Of a stretch of 11,110 nt of DNA, positions 1 through 7,264 are shown one piece after another (the stretch's first letter is position 1; every line of letters starts with the position of its first letter). Source of the DNA: Gemmataceae bacterium (lineage in GTDB: Bacteria > Planctomycetota > Planctomycetia > Gemmatales > Gemmataceae); the NCBI GenBank assembly GCA_025056835.1, contig JANWVS010000024.1:1-11110 (forward strand), given 5' to 3'. The translations under genes were made by a program, and so were the position numbers. The notes beneath the pieces were generated by a model, which was not told the origin of the DNA, made no database searches, and worked only from the letters and a program-made list of their open reading frames with translations.

Positions 1-1947
1 GGATTACGTCTAGCTTGGGCCGAGGGCAGCATCGTGCGCGTCTTGGACACAACGACCGGCAAGGAAATTCAGCTCCTTGCCGAACATGCGGCACCGGTCC
101 GGACGCTCGTCTATCTTGCCGACAACCGGACGATCGTCAGTGCTGCCGTCGACAAGACCGCGAAGCTGCTCGACGCCAATGTTGCGGCCGCGCTGGAGGC
201 CCATCCGGGCGGCATCGTGACGGCGCAACTCCATTCCAATGGTACGCAGCTGCTGACCGCCGGCGCCGACAAAACGGTCAAGCTTTGGGACCTAAGCAAG
301 AACGCCGTGCTCAAAACATTCGGCCCGTACCCCGAGCCGATCAAATTCGCCGGCTACAATCGCGATGGCACCCTAATCGGCGTCGCCGCCGGTAAAACCG
401 TGCGCGTCGTCAACTTGGCGGACGATAAGGAAATCGCCGTCCTGACTCATCCGGCCGAGGTGGCGTCATTGGCGTTCAACACGGACAAGACGCGTATCGC
501 CACTGGGGCCGCCGACAAGCTGACCCGTGTGTGGGACTTGGCGACCGGCAAGGAACTCCAATTCCTGCCGCAAGACGAGCCGGTGCTCGCCGTGTTTTAC
601 ACGCCCCAGAACACCGTCGTTTCCGCGGCCGGCAAGACCGCACGGCTTGACGCGCCCAGCGCCGTCCGCGTCCTCCAGGCCGATCCGGGTCCGGTGACAG
701 CGCTGGCGGTCGTCCCCAACGGGGTACACGTCTTGACGGGAGGTGCCGATAAGACCGTAAAAATGTGGAATGTGAGCAACGGCCAGCTCGAACGATCTTT
801 CGCCGGGGCGACCGACGTTGTTCGTGCCTTGGCGGTGTCGAAAAACAATCAACTCGTAGCCTTCGGTGGCAGCGATCAAGTGATTCGAGTACACAATTTT
901 GCGGACGGCAAGGAAATCGACAAGGTGAAGGTTGATGCCGGGGTGCGTTCTCTGCAATTCACGCCCAACAGTCTGACGTTGCTCGCCGCCTTGGGCGACA
1001 AGTCAATCCGCGCTTTCGGCGTGCCCTATCAGCCGGGGCAACCGCCGCCGCCGGAATTTCTTAAGCCGCTGCAAAGTTTCGCCACGCCTGACCTGGCGCA
1101 GGACGTAGCGCCGGCGCCGGACAACTTTATCTTCTATGTAGCCGGCGCTGACAAAACGGTTCAGACCTGGAAGCTGGCGTCGAGCAATCCAGTGCAGAAT
1201 TTCCCGCACCCCGCTATTGTCGATTGTGTGACGTTCGATCCTAAAAGTCAGGTGGTGGCCACGGGTTGTCACGACGGCAAGATCCGGCTGTACGACATGA
1301 CAAAGAAGGCCCTGCTGAAGGAAATCACCGCTCACGTCACGACAAAGCCGCAGGTCCAGCCGAATCCGGTGTACACGGTGTCGTTCTCGTCCGACGGCAA
1401 GCAACTACTCAGCGCTAGCTTCGACAAAACGCTCAAGCTGTGGGATGTCGCCAGCGGCAACCTGGTGCGCGAGTTTCGAGCCTACCACGAGAAAGAATTT
1501 CCGCAGGGACATCAGGAAGAAGTCTATACCGCGGCCATCAGCCCGGATGGTAAGTTCATCGCCTCCGGCTCAGGCGGTTTGGAGCGGGTCGTGAAAATTT
1601 GGAACATCGCCGATGGCAAGGTCGTCCGCGACTTGGTGAATCCCACGCTGAAATCCGATCCGAAGTCGCCGATGTCGCACCCCGGGTGGGTCTACCAATT
1701 GCGCTTTACCAGGGATGGCAAATTGATTACCGTAGGCGACGCGCCGAAAAACCAGGGCTTCCTGGCCGTTTGGAATCCGCAGGACGGCAAGCTGTTGTAC
1801 CAGGACACGCAGCCCATCGGCTGTTTCTATCACCTGGCCCTGACCCCGGATGAAAAAGCGATCGCCCTGGCTGCCGGCTACCGTGGCCGGACCCAACCTG
1901 AGCTGAACAACGCTTACTTGGTGCGCATTCCCGTCCTGGGGAAATGA
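1..1947 (+). CDS. WD40-repeat beta-propeller protein (5'-truncated by window)
   Basis: The reading frame is open from base 1, so the gene starts upstream; the GTG at 34 lies inside a repeat and is not a real start. The 648 visible residues are almost entirely WD40 repeats. Blade-ending motifs (numbered from base 1) include KLWD 94-97, RVWD 176-179, KMWN 254-257, QTWK 388-391, RLYD 429-432, KLWD 479-482, KIWN 532-535 and AVWN 589-592. More degenerate blades lie between them, about fourteen in all, enough for two propellers. Many blades carry a recurring 'ADKT' turn just before the strand. A proline-rich linker (QPGQPPPPEF, about 344-353) interrupts the series. WD40 propellers are binding scaffolds without catalysis, and the partner cannot be read from sequence. 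In planctomycetes such repeats are often the C-terminal half of larger proteins with an N-terminal cytochrome-c-like or kinase domain. Which applies here is not visible. The HAD gene follows after 19 bp, suggesting co-transcription. Confidence 0.93.
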   Translation, partial: GLRLAWAEGSIVRVLDTTTGKEIQLLAEHAAPVRTLVYLADNRTIVSAAVDKTAKLLDANVAAALEAHPGGIVTAQLHSNGTQLLTAGADKTVKLWDLSKNAVLKTFGPYPEPIKFAGYNRDGTLIGVAAGKTVRVVNLADDKEIAVLTHPAEVASLAFNTDKTRIATGAADKLTRVWDLATGKELQFLPQDEPVLAVFYTPQNTVVSAAGKTARLDAPSAVRVLQADPGPVTALAVVPNGVHVLTGGADKTVKMWNVSNGQLERSFAGATDVVRALAVSKNNQLVAFGGSDQVIRVHNFADGKEIDKVKVDAGVRSLQFTPNSLTLLAALGDKSIRAFGVPYQPGQPPPPEFLKPLQSFATPDLAQDVAPAPDNFIFYVAGADKTVQTWKLASSNPVQNFPHPAIVDCVTFDPKSQVVATGCHDGKIRLYDMTKKALLKEITAHVTTKPQVQPNPVYTVSFSSDGKQLLSASFDKTLKLWDVASGNLVREFRAYHEKEFPQGHQEEVYTAAISPDGKFIASGSGGLERVVKIWNIADGKVVRDLVNPTLKSDPKSPMSHPGWVYQLRFTRDGKLITVGDAPKNQGFLAVWNPQDGKLLYQDTQPIGCFYHLALTPDEKAIALAAGYRGRTQPELNNAYLVRIPVLGK

Positions 1948-1966
1948 CGACGAAAGGTACTCAAGC

Positions 1967-2569
1967 ATGAAAACGATCGTCTTCGACTTTGGCAACGTCG
2001 TCGGCTTTTTCGATCATTTTCGCACGTTACGGCGGCTGGAGCCGTACACCGACCTGACGGCGCAGCAGATGTTCCATCGCGTCTATGGCAGTGATTTGGA
2101 AGACGCTTTTGAGTCGAACCGAATCGACGAAAGCGAATTCGTGCGTCGCTTCATCGACTTGTGCCGCTTGAGCTGTACGCCAGAGTTTCTCATCGCCGCC
2201 TGCGCCGACATTTTTACACCGAATCCAGAGATCTGCGGCCTGATTCCCCGGCTACGGCCGCGCTATCAACTCTTGCTGGGCAGCAACACCAACTGTATCC
2301 ATTCGCGCCTCTATCGGCGGCAGTTTGCCGAAGTCCTCCGCCATTTTGACGCATTGGTGTTGTCGCATGAGATCGGGGTGCGTAAACCTCAGACAGCTTT
2401 CTTCGAGCACTGTCAAGCCCTCGCGGATGGCCGTGCCGACGAATGCTTGTTGATCGACGACGTTGCCGCCAATGTCGAAGGCGCTCGCGCCATCGGTTGG
2501 CAAGGAATCGTGTACCAACCTAACCATGGTTTGTCGGATCGTCTCGCTGCCCTCGGCGTAATCTGTTAG
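1967..2569 (+). CDS. HAD-superfamily hydrolase, YihX-like (sugar-phosphate phosphatase type)
   Basis: A 200-residue cytoplasmic phosphatase of HAD subfamily IA. Motif I is FDFGNVV with nucleophile Asp7. Motif II is GSNTN with Ser106. Motif III is VRKP with Lys140. Motif IV is LLIDDVAANVEGA with Asp164/Asp165. The length and the order of the DxGNV, SNTN, RKP and DD motifs closely match E. coli YihX (about 199 residues), an alpha-glucose-1-phosphate phosphatase. The second Asp of the usual DxD is Gly here, as in YihX, so this alone does not argue for inactivity. Residues 13-95 form the helical cap. The substrate is not predictable beyond a small phosphate ester. The ATG has an AAAGG at 1953-1957 with a 9-nt spacer. 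It follows the WD40 gene after 19 bp, and its last 50 bp overlap the 3' end of the opposing lpxB gene. Confidence 0.93.
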   Translation: MKTIVFDFGNVVGFFDHFRTLRRLEPYTDLTAQQMFHRVYGSDLEDAFESNRIDESEFVRRFIDLCRLSCTPEFLIAACADIFTPNPEICGLIPRLRPRYQLLLGSNTNCIHSRLYRRQFAEVLRHFDALVLSHEIGVRKPQTAFFEHCQALADGRADECLLIDDVAANVEGARAIGWQGIVYQPNHGLSDRLAALGVIC

Positions 2570-3764
2570 CCGTAGCCGTTTTGAGGATGTAAGACGCCGC
2601 CTGCGCGCACGCACCGGGCTGGGCGACGCGGCGGCGGAGGGCGGTTAGTTTTTGACGCAACGCCGCAGTTTCGCCCGGTTCGTTTAACCAGCGTAGCACC
2701 TGAGCTGCGATTGCCGCGCTCTCACAGCGGTCGGTGAGAAATTCCGGATAAAGCTGCTCTCCCGCCATCAGGTTAACCAGGCAAATGTAAGGCGACTTCA
2801 ACACGAAGCGGCTCAGTCGGCGGTAGACTGGGTTGATGCGATAAACAATGGCAGTGGGTTTGCCGCGCCACAATAGTTCCAACGACACGGACCCTGACAC
2901 GGCAACGCATACGGTGGAAAGTTCGATGATCTCCGGCGTGCGGCCGACGAAAGTCTGGAGCGGCAACGGCGGTCGACAGCGGAGGAAAGCCTCGATCTCG
3001 CGTTGATGATCTTCTTTGTAACACGCGACGAGGAACCGCGCCTCGGGCCGGGCGGCGTGAATACGGGCCGCGGTATGATAGAGCATTGCCCAGTTGCGCT
3101 TCACTTCGCTGTGCCGCGAGCCGGGTAACAAACCAACGATGAGATTTTGCCCCGAGGGCGCGGACGATATGCTCGTCACGGCGTGGTCGCCAGCGCCACC
3201 TTGGGCCGTCGCCGACGGCGGGATGCGATGTTGTGCCAAGAAAGCGGCGTCGAGGCGCTGGTTGGCAAGGTCATCAAAGAACGGATGGCCGAAGTACCGG
3301 GCAGCGATGCCGTGCCGGCGAAACCAAGCCAGTTCGAAAGGCAGGCTGCAAAGGACATGATCGACAAGGCGGCGCATCTTGTAAACACGCCAGCTCGCCC
3401 AAGCCCACAGCTGCGGGGGTACAAAATAGTATACGGGGATGCCGTACGCGCGCGCTCGGCGAGCCATCCACCAATTGAAACCGGGGTAATCGATCAAGAC
3501 CAAAGCGTCGGGACGCTGACGGCGAAAACAACGATCCGCATGGAATAACAGCCGGGCGAAGGTACCGGCATGTTCGAAAACTCCGCGGAAGCCCATGACG
3601 CTGAGTTGAGCCAAAGGATAGTCCAGCCGACAACCGGCAGCGTGCATGCGCGGGCCGCCGAAACCGACACAGTCGATGTCGGGGCTTTGGCGGTGCAATT
3701 CCCGGACTAAGTTCGCACCATGGACGTCACCGCTCGGCTCGCCGACACTGAAAAAAACGCGCAT
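2520..3764 (-). CDS. lpxB: Lipid-A-disaccharide synthase LpxB (GT19)
   Basis: Transfers 2,3-diacylglucosamine-1-phosphate (lipid X) from UDP-2,3-diacylglucosamine partners to form the tetraacyl disaccharide 1-phosphate of lipid A, at the inner face of the cytoplasmic membrane. The 414-residue product has the family hallmarks: GEPSGD at 8-13, then GFGGPRM, VMGF, LIDYPGFN, PPQLWAWA, FGHPFFD, GLLPGSRHSEV and SGSVSLELLW, which together form the GT-B nucleotide-sugar and acceptor sites. E. coli LpxB is 382 residues. The extra length here is mostly an Ala/Gly/Ser-rich insert before GLLPGSR and a basic C-terminal tail. The ATG at 3764 is preferred over an in-frame TTG at 3788 because the conserved MRVFFSVGEPSGD begins there and GAGG sits 5 nt upstream. 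No other lipid A genes are in the window. Its 3' end overlaps the convergent HAD gene by 50 bp. Confidence 0.96.
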   Translation of the reverse strand: MRVFFSVGEPSGDVHGANLVRELHRQSPDIDCVGFGGPRMHAAGCRLDYPLAQLSVMGFRGVFEHAGTFARLLFHADRCFRRQRPDALVLIDYPGFNWWMARRARAYGIPVYYFVPPQLWAWASWRVYKMRRLVDHVLCSLPFELAWFRRHGIAARYFGHPFFDDLANQRLDAAFLAQHRIPPSATAQGGAGDHAVTSISSAPSGQNLIVGLLPGSRHSEVKRNWAMLYHTAARIHAARPEARFLVACYKEDHQREIEAFLRCRPPLPLQTFVGRTPEIIELSTVCVAVSGSVSLELLWRGKPTAIVYRINPVYRRLSRFVLKSPYICLVNLMAGEQLYPEFLTDRCESAAIAAQVLRWLNEPGETAALRQKLTALRRRVAQPGACAQAASYILKTATANRLRRGQRDDPTNHG

Positions 3765-3769
3765 CCGTG

Positions 3770-3773
3770 CCTC
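3770..3773 (-). promoter_or_regulatory. Ribosome binding site fixing the lpxB start
   Basis: GAGG on the minus strand lies 5 nt upstream of the ATG at 3764. It supports that start over the upstream TTG at 3788. Confidence 0.55.
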
Positions 3774-3869
3774 GCCTTCGCAACTCAAGGTCGCGGCACC
3801 TTATTGTGACGAATTCGCCGTCCGAGGCAAGACCGCTTTTGTATTTGGCGGTGAAGCGGCAGAGCGATA

Positions 3870-3874
3870 AAGGA
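3870..3874 (+). promoter_or_regulatory. Ribosome binding site fixing the dgt start
   Basis: AAGGA with a 6-nt spacer before the ATG at 3881. It argues against the 38-codon upstream extension to the GTG at 3767. Confidence 0.7.
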
Positions 3875-3880
3875 ACCTTA

Positions 3881-5086
3881 ATGCCCCTGCTCATTGACGT
3901 AGGGCAACCCGGCGACGTTAATCTAGAGGAAACCGTGTTCTCGTCGACTGATCCGAACGCGCTCGAGGCTGCCACGCTGGCGAGCTATGCCATGCACACC
4001 CGCGACAGCCGTGGCCGCAAACACCCGGAAGATCCTCATCCCTATCGCACGGCCTATCAACGCGATCGGGACCGAATCGTGCATTGCACAGCTTTCCGTC
4101 GCTTAATGAACAAGACCCAAGTACTCGTGTGCCAAACCAACGACCACCACCGCACACGCTTGACGCACACGCTGGAGGTCGCCCAAATCAGTCGAACGAT
4201 TGCTCGGCAGCTCGGTCTCAACGAAGACCTGACCGAGGCCATTGCCCTCATGCACGACTTGGGACACCCGCCGTTCGGCCATGCCGGCGAAGAAGCCTTG
4301 AACGAATGTATGGCAGAGCATGGAGGATTTGAGCATAATCGCCACGGACTTCGCATCGTGGAATTGCTGGAATATCGCTATGCCGATTTTCCGGGTTTGA
4401 ATTTGACGTGGGAGACTCTCGAGGCACAGGCGTATCACAGCAAACATCGCGACGCTCCGGAAATTGCTCCCTATCTGGCCGCCGGCCAACCTCTGTTGGA
4501 AGCGCAAGTCGTGGACGCCGCCGACAGTCTCGCTTACGACGCTCACGACGTCGATGACGCCCTTAGTGCCGGCTTAATCACGTTTCAGGACTTGGATGCT
4601 GTTCCCATGTGGGTCGAAGCAGTCGCGCGAGCGCGGCGCAAGCACCCTTCGCTAGGTCCCCTTCAATTCCAAGCAACGGTGATCCGGGGGCTAATCAATT
4701 GGCAAGTGACCGACTTGCTCGAGCAGACGCGGCGAAACCTCACAGCCCAACGGATTCGCGACGTTGCCGACGTCCGGGCTTGCCGGGGACTACTTGTTGG
4801 CCCGAGTGAGGAATTGGCCCGGCTAAAACGACAACTCGAGGAGTTTCTAAATGAACGGGTGTACAAACATGTTCGTGTGCAACGGATGGCCATCAAAGGA
4901 CAACGGATATTACGAAGCCTGTTCGATGAATTCTGCCGACGACCGCAACTCTTGCCGGAACGCTATTTCGACCGCGCTCGTCGTGAGTCCGTGCCTTCGG
5001 CGGTCTGTGATTACTTGGCTGGGATGACCGATCGTTTTGCGGAGCAAGAGTATGTAAGGCTTTTCCAGCCCGGAGCCAATGTGTAA
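3881..5086 (+). CDS. dgt: dGTP triphosphohydrolase-like HD-domain protein
   Basis: A member of the dGTPase-like family, which hydrolyses dNTPs to deoxynucleoside plus tripolyphosphate and so controls dNTP pools in the cytoplasm. The 401-residue product has the N-terminal signature DSRGR...HPYRTAYQRDRDRI followed by FRRLMNKTQV. The metal-binding HD set is His96 (in LTHTLEVAQ), His125-Asp126 (in LMHDLGHPPFGHAGEEAL) and an Asp in VVDAADSLAYDAHDVDDA (about 212-215). The DLGHPPFGH stretch is diagnostic. The frame opens at a GTG at 3767, but the ATG at 3881 is chosen: it has AAGGA 6 nt upstream, and family homology begins after it. It is divergent from lpxB across 116 bp. The substrate could be a dNTP other than dGTP, since family members differ in specificity and allosteric activation, so the symbol marks the family rather than proven dGTP preference. 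Confidence 0.94.
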   Translation: MPLLIDVGQPGDVNLEETVFSSTDPNALEAATLASYAMHTRDSRGRKHPEDPHPYRTAYQRDRDRIVHCTAFRRLMNKTQVLVCQTNDHHRTRLTHTLEVAQISRTIARQLGLNEDLTEAIALMHDLGHPPFGHAGEEALNECMAEHGGFEHNRHGLRIVELLEYRYADFPGLNLTWETLEAQAYHSKHRDAPEIAPYLAAGQPLLEAQVVDAADSLAYDAHDVDDALSAGLITFQDLDAVPMWVEAVARARRKHPSLGPLQFQATVIRGLINWQVTDLLEQTRRNLTAQRIRDVADVRACRGLLVGPSEELARLKRQLEEFLNERVYKHVRVQRMAIKGQRILRSLFDEFCRRPQLLPERYFDRARRESVPSAVCDYLAGMTDRFAEQEYVRLFQPGANV

Positions 5087-5170
5087 GATGGGAAACGAAC
5101 AGGAAGAAGGAGCCAAACCGAACGAAATACAGACGTCTAGCCATCGTTCCGAGTCGTGGCGCATAGTCAT

Positions 5171-5206
5171 GCCGCGGTTTTTCCCTGAGGTTGGGAAGAC
5201 TGCGGT
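5171..5206 (+). terminator. Strong RNA hairpin in the dgt/PIN-TRAM gap (terminator or leader structure)
   Basis: The arms 5172-5184 (CCGCGGTTTTTCC) and 5193-5205 (GGGAAGACTGCGG) pair along all 13 positions, with three G-U wobbles, around an 8-nt loop. A further G-U pair (5171/5206) can close it. Only a short TTT follows, so it is at best a weak intrinsic terminator for dgt (86 nt after its stop). It could equally be a structured leader of the PIN-TRAM gene, 118 nt before its start. A smaller stem follows at 5215-5229 (GTCCG, 5-nt loop, CGGAC). The rest of the 5087-5323 gap shows no supported gene. Confidence 0.4.
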
Positions 5207-5312
5207 TTGCTGTCGTCCGTGATTCGGACCTCGTCGCTTCGGCTTGGTCCAACTCACCGATTACTTGTTCGTGCGCCGGCTGCCCACCAACGGCCGGAGG
5301 CGTAGCAACCAC

Positions 5313-5316
5313 GGAG
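5313..5316 (+). promoter_or_regulatory. Ribosome binding site supporting a TTG start
   Basis: GGAG with a 7-nt spacer before the TTG at 5324. The alternative ATG at 5399 has no purine-rich site upstream and would begin at the first membrane segment. Confidence 0.5.
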
Positions 5317-5323
5317 ACGAACT

Positions 5324-6430
5324 TTGCCGCACAAATCCTTAAAAGAGTGGTTTGCCGGGAATTTCAGCCCATTCCTCGGATCGCCCAGTACCACCTTGAT
5401 GTGGCTGGTGCGTTTCGCGTTTCTGGCCCTTACCTTCGGATTGGCTGGGCAAGCCTTGGTTGAATTCAAATTCACCACGGAGGGTTACGTAGGAGCCGTT
5501 GCCATTGCCGCTGCCGGCATCGCCATTGTCTTCGGCGATTTGCTGGTACGGAACAAGCAAATCACCACGATTTCGGCTGTGTACGTCGGACTGCTGATGG
5601 GTTTCCTTTTAGGCCACCTGCTGTTCGAGGCCCTCAAGCCGTTTGTCGAAGCCTTGGTGCCCCAGAGCTTCAATGACGACAGCTACTTGCGCAAGCGCGA
5701 GCTTATCAAAGTCTTCGTGACCTTGATTTGCTGCTATCTTTCCGTCTCCATGCTGATCCAAACCAAGGATGATTTTCGTTTCATCATCCCGTACGTGGAA
5801 TTCTCAAAACAATTGAAAGGGGCCAAGCCTTTGGTGCTCGATACGAGCGTGATTATCGACGGCCGAATTGCCGATATTTGTGATACGGGGATTCTCGATA
5901 CCAAGCTCATCGTGCCCCGCTTTGTCTTGCAGGAGTTGCAAAGTATTGCCGACAGCGCCGACAAGATCAAACGAAATCGCGGGCGGCGCGGCTTGGACGT
6001 GCTCAAGAAACTGCAATCGAATCCGAAAATCGAGTTGCAGATGCACGACGGCAACCTGGCGGAACTAAGGGAGATACAGAAAGTTGATGAGCGTCTTGTC
6101 GTCTTGGCGAAAGTGCTGAGCGGGCGCGTGGTCACGAACGACTTTAATTTGAACAAGATAGCGCAGTTGCAGGGCGTTGATGTCATAAACCTCAACGAGG
6201 TGGCAAACGCTATGAAGCTTGTCGCCCTGCCGGGAGAGGCTTTGAGTGTGCGCGTCGTCAAACAAGGTGATCAGATAGGTCAAGGAGTGGGATATCTTGA
6301 CGACGGAACGATGGTGGTCGTGGAGCAAGGCCGCTCGCTGATCGGTCAGGACGTGAATATTGTTGTGACGAGCGTCCTGCAAACACCGGCCGGGCGCATG
6401 ATCTTCGGCAAACCGGTGGAAAACCGCTGA
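5324..6430 (+). CDS. YacL-like membrane protein with PIN nuclease and TRAM domains
   Basis: A 368-residue protein with the architecture and length of Bacillus YacL (about 366 residues). Four hydrophobic segments lie at about 26-48, 54-72, 83-103 and 128-146. A cytoplasmic PIN domain follows at about 168-292 and a TRAM domain at about 303-366. The PIN metal-binding acids are all present: Asp173 (VLDTSVIIDGR), Glu204 (VLQELQ), Asp255 (KVDERL) and Asp273 (VTNDFNLN). An active RNA nuclease held at the membrane is therefore plausible, with TRAM adding RNA binding. The cellular role and substrate of this family are not settled. The start is a TTG with GGAG 7 nt upstream; an ATG at 5399 is the alternative and would remove 25 residues. 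The exported TPR gene begins 29 bp downstream, probably in the same transcript. Confidence 0.92.
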   Translation: MPHKSLKEWFAGNFSPFLGSPSTTLMWLVRFAFLALTFGLAGQALVEFKFTTEGYVGAVAIAAAGIAIVFGDLLVRNKQITTISAVYVGLLMGFLLGHLLFEALKPFVEALVPQSFNDDSYLRKRELIKVFVTLICCYLSVSMLIQTKDDFRFIIPYVEFSKQLKGAKPLVLDTSVIIDGRIADICDTGILDTKLIVPRFVLQELQSIADSADKIKRNRGRRGLDVLKKLQSNPKIELQMHDGNLAELREIQKVDERLVVLAKVLSGRVVTNDFNLNKIAQLQGVDVINLNEVANAMKLVALPGEALSVRVVKQGDQIGQGVGYLDDGTMVVVEQGRSLIGQDVNIVVTSVLQTPAGRMIFGKPVENR

Positions 6431-6459
6431 CCTCGCAAATTCACCGTTTTGCTGTGCCG

Positions 6460-7233
6460 ATGTGGATGCGGAGTTGCAGCGTGGCGGGACGTTCGACCGC
6501 TTGGGGACTCGGGCTTTGGGCCGTCGCTCTCGTCGCAACGGCCGGAAGTGGGCAGGGTCCGAGCGGTGGGATCAACAATCCGCCGGCGGCGACGGCGCCA
6601 GCTTCGCGCGGCGGCGACCTCGAATTGGTCGAGAAACTTTTGGTCGCCCGGCGCGAGTACCAAAAAGCTTTAGAAGCCCTTCGCGCTCATTATGTGCAAG
6701 TCGGTGATGTTGAGCGGGCCAAATGGGCTGAAGATGAACTGAAACAGTATCATCGCATTCTTAAGCCGGTCTATCGACTCGAACTGGATGTACCTCCTCC
6801 GACGCTCACGGGCAACGTCAACGTCCCAGAGGCGAATAAGTTGTTCACCCGCGCCTTGGAATACAAAGATAAAGGCTGGGGCACCGAGTACATTGACAAC
6901 CAGCGACGGGCGGAGATCCTCTTACAGGAATTGCTGACAAAGTATCCGCAAAGTAACAAAATCGACGAAGCTGCCTATGCTCTGGGGGAGTTGTACGAGA
7001 GTAAAGCATTTAAGCAACCGCGCAGGGCAGCCCAGTATTACGAACGCTGTTTTCAGTGGAACCCAAGGACGACCAAAGACGCCCGTTTGCGTGCGGCCCG
7101 TATTTACGATCGAGAGTTGCGCGACCGCACTCGGGCCATCGAACTCTATCGTGAAATCACGACCCATGAAACCGACCCCCGCCGATTGCAAGAAGCCAAT
7201 CGACGGCTGGCGGAATTGAGCGGCGGACGGTAA
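6460..7233 (+). CDS. Exported helical/TPR-like protein
   Basis: A 257-residue protein with a probable Sec signal peptide: Arg residues, then the hydrophobic run STAWGLGLWAVALVATA, with cleavage likely near residues 28-32. A Gly/Pro/Ala-rich spacer follows to about residue 51. Next is a long charged helix, possibly coiled coil, at about 53-102. The C-terminal half (about 121-254) has TPR-like helical pairs, such as AEILLQELLTKYPQSNKIDE, AAQYYERCF and RAIELYREI. The 'YPQS/T' turn resembles YfiO/YbgF-type envelope TPR proteins. No lipobox Cys is visible, so it is likely periplasmic. The start is uncertain: GTG 6454, ATG 6460 and ATG 6466 are in frame and none has a clear ribosome binding site. 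The middle ATG was taken. It is 29 bp behind the PIN-TRAM gene. No specific function can be assigned. Confidence 0.8.
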   Translation: MWMRSCSVAGRSTAWGLGLWAVALVATAGSGQGPSGGINNPPAATAPASRGGDLELVEKLLVARREYQKALEALRAHYVQVGDVERAKWAEDELKQYHRILKPVYRLELDVPPPTLTGNVNVPEANKLFTRALEYKDKGWGTEYIDNQRRAEILLQELLTKYPQSNKIDEAAYALGELYESKAFKQPRRAAQYYERCFQWNPRTTKDARLRAARIYDRELRDRTRAIELYREITTHETDPRRLQEANRRLAELSGGR

Positions 7234-7238
7234 CGTGT

Positions 7239-7256
7239 GGTCGTGAAAAGCCGACC
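7239..7256. terminator. Small hairpin in convergent gap
   Basis: GGTCG (7239-7243) and CGACC (7252-7256) flank an 8-nt loop inside the 31-bp gap between two convergent genes. The stem forms on both strands and could help terminate both transcripts. No T-run follows on either side, so the call is weak. Confidence 0.3.
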
Positions 7257-7264
7257 GTGATCTG

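Noticed and set aside
34..1947. WD40 gene starting at the GTG at 34
   Set aside because: The frame is open to base 1 and the upstream residues continue a WD40 blade, so the gene is truncated by the window.
3767..3880. N-terminal extension of dgt from a GTG
   Set aside because: The extension has no family similarity. The ATG at 3881 has a good ribosome binding site, and the extension would run into the lpxB start region.
5088..5222. A 44-codon ORF beginning 1 nt after the dgt stop
   Set aside because: It has only a distant GGAG upstream and no recognisable protein features, and it spans the 5171-5206 hairpin. There is not enough to call a gene.
4893..5312. Minus-strand ORF across the dgt end and the following gap
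   Set aside because: It covers part of dgt and the hairpin gap, with no domain and no convincing start. The overlapping frame gives an alternative ORF of equal weakness.
5399..5401. ATG as the start of the PIN-TRAM protein
   Set aside because: It has no ribosome binding site and begins within the first membrane segment. The upstream TTG has GGAG at good spacing.
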